Shown here: positions 59,301 through 64,000 of the stretch, piece by piece
Position numbering within the stretch: the stretch's first letter is position 1
How the letters are laid out: each line of letters starts with the position of its first letter
Assembly: GCF_965363235.1 (NCBI RefSeq)
Contig: NC_134849.1
Location: forward strand, 17,200,863-17,264,862
Length of the DNA stretch: 64,000 nucleotides
Source of the DNA: Mytilus galloprovincialis
Taxonomy: Eukaryota > Mollusca > Bivalvia > Mytilida > Mytilidae
Direction: 5' to 3'
Notes under the pieces: generated by a model
Told to the model about the DNA's origin: nothing
The model's input: only the letters and a program-made list of their open reading frames with translations
The model's database searches: none
Program-made: the position numbers and the translations under genes

Positions 59301-62300
59301 TTAAGAGCGGGCAGGGGGTCCGCCGCCTCCTTTTCTCGGAAAATATTTGAATATTATATAGGGAATCACTGAAGCATTACCGGATCAGGTCCCCTCTTAT
59401 GCAGTCAGTGCGCCCCACAGTTTCTGAATCCGCCACTGGGATTGCGCAGTGGCAAATATTTCTGTGTACGTCCAGTAATTTCGGGAAGACATTTTCAAAT
59501 GAATAATGTGTTTTGCAATGATGATGCTTTGAGTCTGGATAAGGGGTTCGGGGAATGACCATTCAATTAAAAAAGGGGGTTGTTTTTTTTCCATAAAAAA
59601 TATTCTGATTCTAAAATTGATGAAAAAATATTCTGCTTAATGAGGAAAAAACATTTCTGAAACCAGATTTTCCCCATACGTTATATTGTTAAAAATTTAT
59701 ATATTTGATTGATAGATTTGAAAAACTAAATAAAAATGTTCGTGCTATGCGTGAAAAAAAATCTAACCTCTTCTCGCATGATTGCACCTGTTCTAGGTAC
59801 CCATTTATATATAATCCGACTAGCCGCGTAATTACGTGTGAACTAGAGATATGTTATCCAAAGGGTGAAAATATCGTGAGAATCAATTCATCATTTGGAA
59901 ACACAAAGTTCAAAATACTGATGAATTCAGTCGAGGATTATACCAGTCAGTTGGTTAAATGCATACGATTTTTCTTAAATGGATTAAGGTCTGTGATGAA
60001 TTTGTTACAAATCAGAATTAAAAAACTTAATGGGTCTATGAATTCCGATGCTACGTCAATCCTTAAAGACACAAAAGTTGCAAAGCACCTGTTTTACCTC
60101 CATGAAAAATATGTTATTGTCCCCGCCTAAAAAGCCTCGCGGCTCGCGGGTGTAAGATTTTCAGAAAAACATTAATTTTTCATTACAAATTTCATTTATT
60201 ACCTTAAGTAGTTGTTACTTTATCATATGGTACAAAAATAATTCCAAAAAATCAATTCGTGTTGGCCCCAGCGAATTTTTGAAATGTAGTTATCATTGAA
60301 AAAGCTCCAAATTATCTCCCTTTGGTGCAAAAATGCCATTTTTTGGCATTAAAATTGAAATATCTTTTTTAACTCATCGGTGACCTATATTTTTTATTGT
60401 TGTTTTAGAATAAGCTGTACATAAACTAAATAATTGTAAAATTTTAGCGATTTCTGTAATTTAGTTCTTTTTTTATATCGATATTACCGCTATTTCTCCT
60501 ATTAGTTCAATAGAAAAAAAGGACATTAACAAAAATGTATGCTTCTTTCGAAGGCAGATTATGAGCGTAAATGAACGGTGACCCCATTTTTTTATTTCAT
60601 TTTTCCATTAAGTATAAGATAAAGTTCATTTATAGAAAAATATAGAGAAATCCTATATTAAATAAAAAATTTCATTTAGACCCGCGAGCCCCCTTATGTG
60701 TGTAAATCACGTTACATAAACTGTATGACAATTAGCGAATTAGAAATAGACAATTCACTTGGAAACTAAACATATACCCGACGACACTTATCAAAAGGGA
60801 AATCCAGGATAATCTTAGGTATGTTTGGAATTTCAACCAAAGAGGAAGAACTGGATCTTCCTTTACTGTTTTGGATACCTAAATTACATAAGTGTCCTTA
60901 CACACAGCATTTTTTGCCCCACAAAACTTCTTTATGATTTATTTACATCAATTTTATCAGCAATCAAAACCTGGCTTAAAATTTATAATGTAACTATATA
61001 TTCTAAAGGCGACGTGAATCAGATGTGGATACTTAATCGTTCCATAGATCTGTTAGAGTACCTAAAATCTTGGCAAAAGAGATGATATCAACCTTCCATT
61101 TGTATGTAACAACATTCCAGCAGCGCCTGCATATCTCCCAGTTGATTTGATATTCCAGGCTGTGCATTTCCTTTCATGATTCCGTTGATAGAGGGTTGCT
61201 GCTCAAAGGGAAGCTATTAAACCAAGAGTTCTAAGTGGTGAAATTGAAATCATCCCTCCAAAAAATAAGAACGCAATCACGAGTTGGTTGACCGTTACGG
61301 AATATCTATTTCACAGATGAAGCGATTGTTTTATATTCCAATAGTCGTAACCACAATCATAGCCTCCATTTCCCCGAATGTGACCTTCCGAATAAGACTT
61401 ATCCCCGGGTTTGTACTTACATGAGCGACATTATGGGTGACATATGTGGAGCAGAATCTGCTTTCTCATTCTGGAACACCCGATTGATGGGGTGCGTGTT
61501 ACTCAGTCTTTAGATTCTATGTTGTGTTTTTATACTGTTGTTTTTTTTTCCATGGCATCGTCAGTTTTTTTTAACTTATGAGTTTGAATGTCCCTGTGCT
61601 ATCTTTCGCCTCTCTTCTATAGTGTAATATTCACAGTGAAATTAATGTTCCTTGATATATGCTATCCATTTAACAAAATTCTGTTTTTTTCAAGGGTTTT
61701 ATAATTGCAAACTTGTAACAAATAGCCAAAATCTACCTTAATTAGTACTTAGCATTTGTTTGATTAAAATCTTATGTAAAATAATTATATATTGGCAACA
61801 TGTTTTTAAAAAGAAAATCACGCGCTATTATCACGGATCGACTGTTTTGTTTAAGTTGTACCTTTCATTTTAGGCTAGCATTCCAGCAGAAAAACTACTC
61901 CTAGCTCTTGAACCAGAAACTGCAAGTATATTCTGCCAATATCTTCCGACTGAGAAATTACATGGAGCAGACCAGACTTTTGCAATGTCAGCCAACGGAA
62001 CTAGATACATGGTTGCTGACTTAGGAGGTATAAACCAGTCTCATTTACATTTGGCTGATTTATTATAAAACAAAGTATTCGTTGTGGGCGTCAAACTTTT
62101 ATTTTCGGCTCAAAATTCAATAAGTCAAACAACTTTTTCTTAATCTGGTTCAACTCATAGCTTTTCCCAAATGCGAAACAAATTGTAGTCTTGGATAATA
62201 TACGCGATGTTTTCGCAACTTTGCGAATGATAAGCATATAAAACTCGCTGAAAATGACTAAAATAAAAAAATCAGATAGTGATACGTGAATTTGAAAATA

Positions 62301-63530
62301 TTTGCGATGGAAAACGTACATTATATATATTTAAGCTTGTAATTCTATGTGTACAACATATACTTCTGAAATAACAATCAACAACTACACTCGTGACCGC
62401 TATTGTATATATAAGACTTTACTAATAGTTAATGGTATAATTTTATTAAACAAATGAGATCAAATCATTTTACAGGTGGAACAGCTGATATAACGGTTCA
62501 TGAAAAAACAAAAGATGGACGTCTGAAAGAGCTATATAGAGCATCTGGGAATGATTGTGGTGGTACATCTGTTGATGGCAGGTTCTTCCAGATGCTAGTG
62601 AAGATTCTAGGTGGACCATTAATGAAAAAGATTAAAGATGAAGATCCAGCTGCCTACCTTGACCTTTTTCGAGAATTTGAGGCAGTTAAAAGAACAATAG
62701 TAACTGGAAAGGAAGGGAAAGTAAACATAACTATTCCTTATGCATCTCTCGATGCTAATTGTAGGAAGATGTTGGGAGAGGATCTACAAGCTGTGATTGC
62801 GTCGTCGCCGTACGGAAATGAAATTTCACTACGTGGTGATAAGATGAGAATTGAAGCGCATCTTATGATAAATTTGTTTAAACCAACAATTGACAGCATA
62901 GTATCTCTCATGTTTGGAATACTGAATGACAAAAAGGTGGGAAATATTACCCAAATATTGCTCGTAGGAGGTTTCTCTGAATGCCGCCTGATTCAGGATG
63001 CTGTTATCAAGAAATTTTGGGATAAAAAAATTATTATTCCAGAAGAAGCTGGACTTTCTGTTCTGAAAGGTGCTGTTTTGTTTGGCCATAGACCAGACTA
63101 TGTCCAATCTCGTGTTATGCGGTTCACATATGGTATTGGAATAACGCCTATATTTGACCCGAGCAAACACGATGAAAAACACCGGAAGGAAATGAAAGGA
63201 AAAATTAGATGTGACAAAATTTTTTCGAAATTTGTTTCGAAAAATGAGGCTGTTGAGGCAGGAAAGAGGGTTTGCAATGAATTTACAACTGTGATCAAGA
63301 TGCAAGAATCTGTCGGTTTAAAAGTTTATGTTTCCACAAGCGAAAATCCATTATACACAGATGATGATAGTTGTACACAACTCTGCAAGATTGTTTTGAA
63401 ACTTCCAGATCCAAGTGAAGACATACGTACCGTCGATGTTGAATTTGTATTTGGAAACACAGAAATCGGCATAAGTGCAACGGATCGTAATTCTGGAAAA
63501 AAAATTAAAACAAAACTCAATCTTATATAA
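56374..63530 (+). CDS. Heat shock 70 kDa protein 12-like, gene 2 (complete, four coding exons)
   Basis: Exons 56374-56682, 57726-57944, 61874-62027 and 62476-63530; 578 residues. All splices are GT-AG, at phases 0, 0 and 1. ATPase motifs are present in order: phosphate-1 loop AALDFGTTYSGYAFS (residues about 10-24), VLTIPAIWTDAAKQFM (about 150-165), phosphate-2 loop VADLGGGTADITVH (joined across introns) and adenosine motif ILLVGGFSECRLIQDAV. The C-terminus is TKLNLI with no EEVD motif and no classical substrate-binding domain, as in HSPA12. Vertebrate HSPA12A is about 675 residues, so this is somewhat shorter. The ATG context AACCATGG is good. Intron 2 (3.9 kb) holds a MITE and a decayed retroelement. 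Cytosolic ATPase; client unknown. Confidence 0.95.
58206..58640 (+). mobile_element. MITE of the GGGGAATGTGTCAAAG family, in HSPA12 intron 2
   Basis: AAATGGGGAATGTGTCAAAG then AGACAACAGCTCGATCAAAG, CAATGGGTCTTCAACACAGC, GACTTGGGACAGGCGCAAAA and GAGTCCGATGTCAGAA: the same block order as the element at 9922-10409, without a clear right inverted end. Open frames across it are shadows. Confidence 0.75.
59306..59438 (-). mobile_element. GGCGGATCC MITE, copy 4, diverged and reversed
   Basis: Read on the minus strand it starts CAGTGGCGGATTCAGAAACT and contains CAGTGATTCCCTATATAA, as in copies 1 and 2. The other end is decayed and no target duplication was found. In intron 2 of HSPA12-like gene 2. 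Confidence 0.65.
59700..61630 (+). mobile_element. Penelope-like retroelement copy in HSPA12 intron 2, split by a MITE
   Basis: The first piece (59705-60135) translates to YPFIYNPTSRVIT, ILMNSVEDYTSQ, LLQIRIKKLNGSMNS and LKDTKVAKHLFYLHEKYVIV, the RT N-terminus. After the MITE at 60141-60691 the element resumes with pieces of the RT (EEELDLPLLFWIPKLHKCPY; NIPAAPAYLPVDLI; SWLTVTEYLFHR in another frame). It ends with the 3' tail (GGTGACATATGTGGAGCAGA, TTATGAGTTTGAATGTCCCT). Strongly decayed, with many breaks. Confidence 0.8.
60141..60691. mobile_element. MITE with GGCTCGCGGGT ends
   Basis: GGCTCGCGGGTGTAAG at the left and the inverted AGACCCGCGAGCC at the right, with a 550-bp AT-rich non-coding interior. 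It splits the Penelope-like copy between the codons for the VPADKAS and VCKSHYIN blocks, so it is the younger insertion. Confidence 0.8.
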
Positions 63531-64000
63531 TTTGATTGCTATTGATTGTCTGCTTCTGAATTTTGACTTACTAAGATACAACATTTGTTAGTATAGTTTG
63601 AATTTTATTATTTAACTAATCGTTTTATAGAGTCAATTTACAAATATATATATTTGTGCGAGGAGCCATTGATCATCAACCTGTTATATAAACACTTTGG
63701 TGTTGACATACATTGATATATTCATTTTCTGTAGATAAAATATTGAATAATTTTGAATTGTCATTTTGTTCCAATCCTAACTATTCATTGTCTTAGCTGT
63801 ATTGAGTGCAAGTTTGCGGAATGTTCTGTTTTAACAGGAATCAAAGAATGAAGAATTTACAGATTTGTTTCCGCTTGAAGATTTCACCTGTAATTTGCTA
63901 TCTTATTCCTGTTTTTAATTTGATTATATTTTATTCACGTTCAACAAATCGGTTTTATGACTGCGCTGTTCAAAATTAAAGATTTGTTCTCCCAGTGGAT
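63531..64000. other. 3' flank of HSPA12-like gene 2
   Basis: AT-rich presumed 3' UTR. No canonical AATAAA was seen before the window edge. No other feature. Confidence 0.4.

Noticed and set aside
1-64000. tRNA, rRNA or intact transposase genes
   Set aside because: No cloverleaf, conserved rRNA segment or transposase motif was recognised by eye; a covariance-model scan would be needed to exclude small RNA genes.

Overview
The window is AT-rich, intron-containing animal DNA dominated by dispersed repeats. The gene families (HSPA12-type Hsp70s, a Mab-21/cGAS-like protein of the kind expanded in bivalves, an FkbM methyltransferase, ABT1/Esf2) and many repeats I recognise from mussel genomes point to a bivalve mollusc, probably a mytilid. 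This assignment comes from recognition; no database was searched.

Host genes, left to right. (1) The last two coding exons of an HSPA12-like gene (+, 5363-7027); its first two exons are not found in the window. (2) A complete three-exon ABT1/Esf2 ribosome-biogenesis gene (+, 15934-21510), whose 4.2-kb first intron holds two inverted-repeat elements. (3) A single-exon, membrane-anchored FkbM-type methyltransferase (+, 29358-30320), preceded by about 1 kb of degenerate tandem repeat whose units resemble splice acceptors. (4) A Mab-21/cGAS-like nucleotidyltransferase-fold gene (-, 34078 to about 36083) with a TPR-like C-terminus. (5) An unrecognised 136-aa protein gene (-, 37029-37439). (6) A complete four-exon HSPA12-like gene (+, 56374-63530), a paralogue of gene 1 with identical intron phases and identical lengths for the two shared exons. 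The two HSPA12 genes probably belong to a local cluster that continues beyond the window. The genes are not an operon; the plausible shared theme is stress and innate defence (Hsp70-12 and Mab-21/cGAS-like families, both expanded in bivalves).

The rest is mostly mobile DNA. There are eight or more decayed pieces of Penelope-like reverse-transcriptase elements, one with an N-terminal GIY-YIG domain, and one LINE 3' end. Four large inverted-repeat (foldback) elements occur, two with 9-10 bp target duplications of Mutator-like type. A short MITE family has three copies with clear 5-bp target duplications, and several other MITE families are present. There is a 32-bp minisatellite (11107-12278) that becomes a three-unit higher-order repeat, and long arrays of about 148- and 160-bp units. 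Insertions nest, in one place three deep inside an HSPA12 intron. I saw no rRNA, tRNA, CRISPR array or intact transposase gene.
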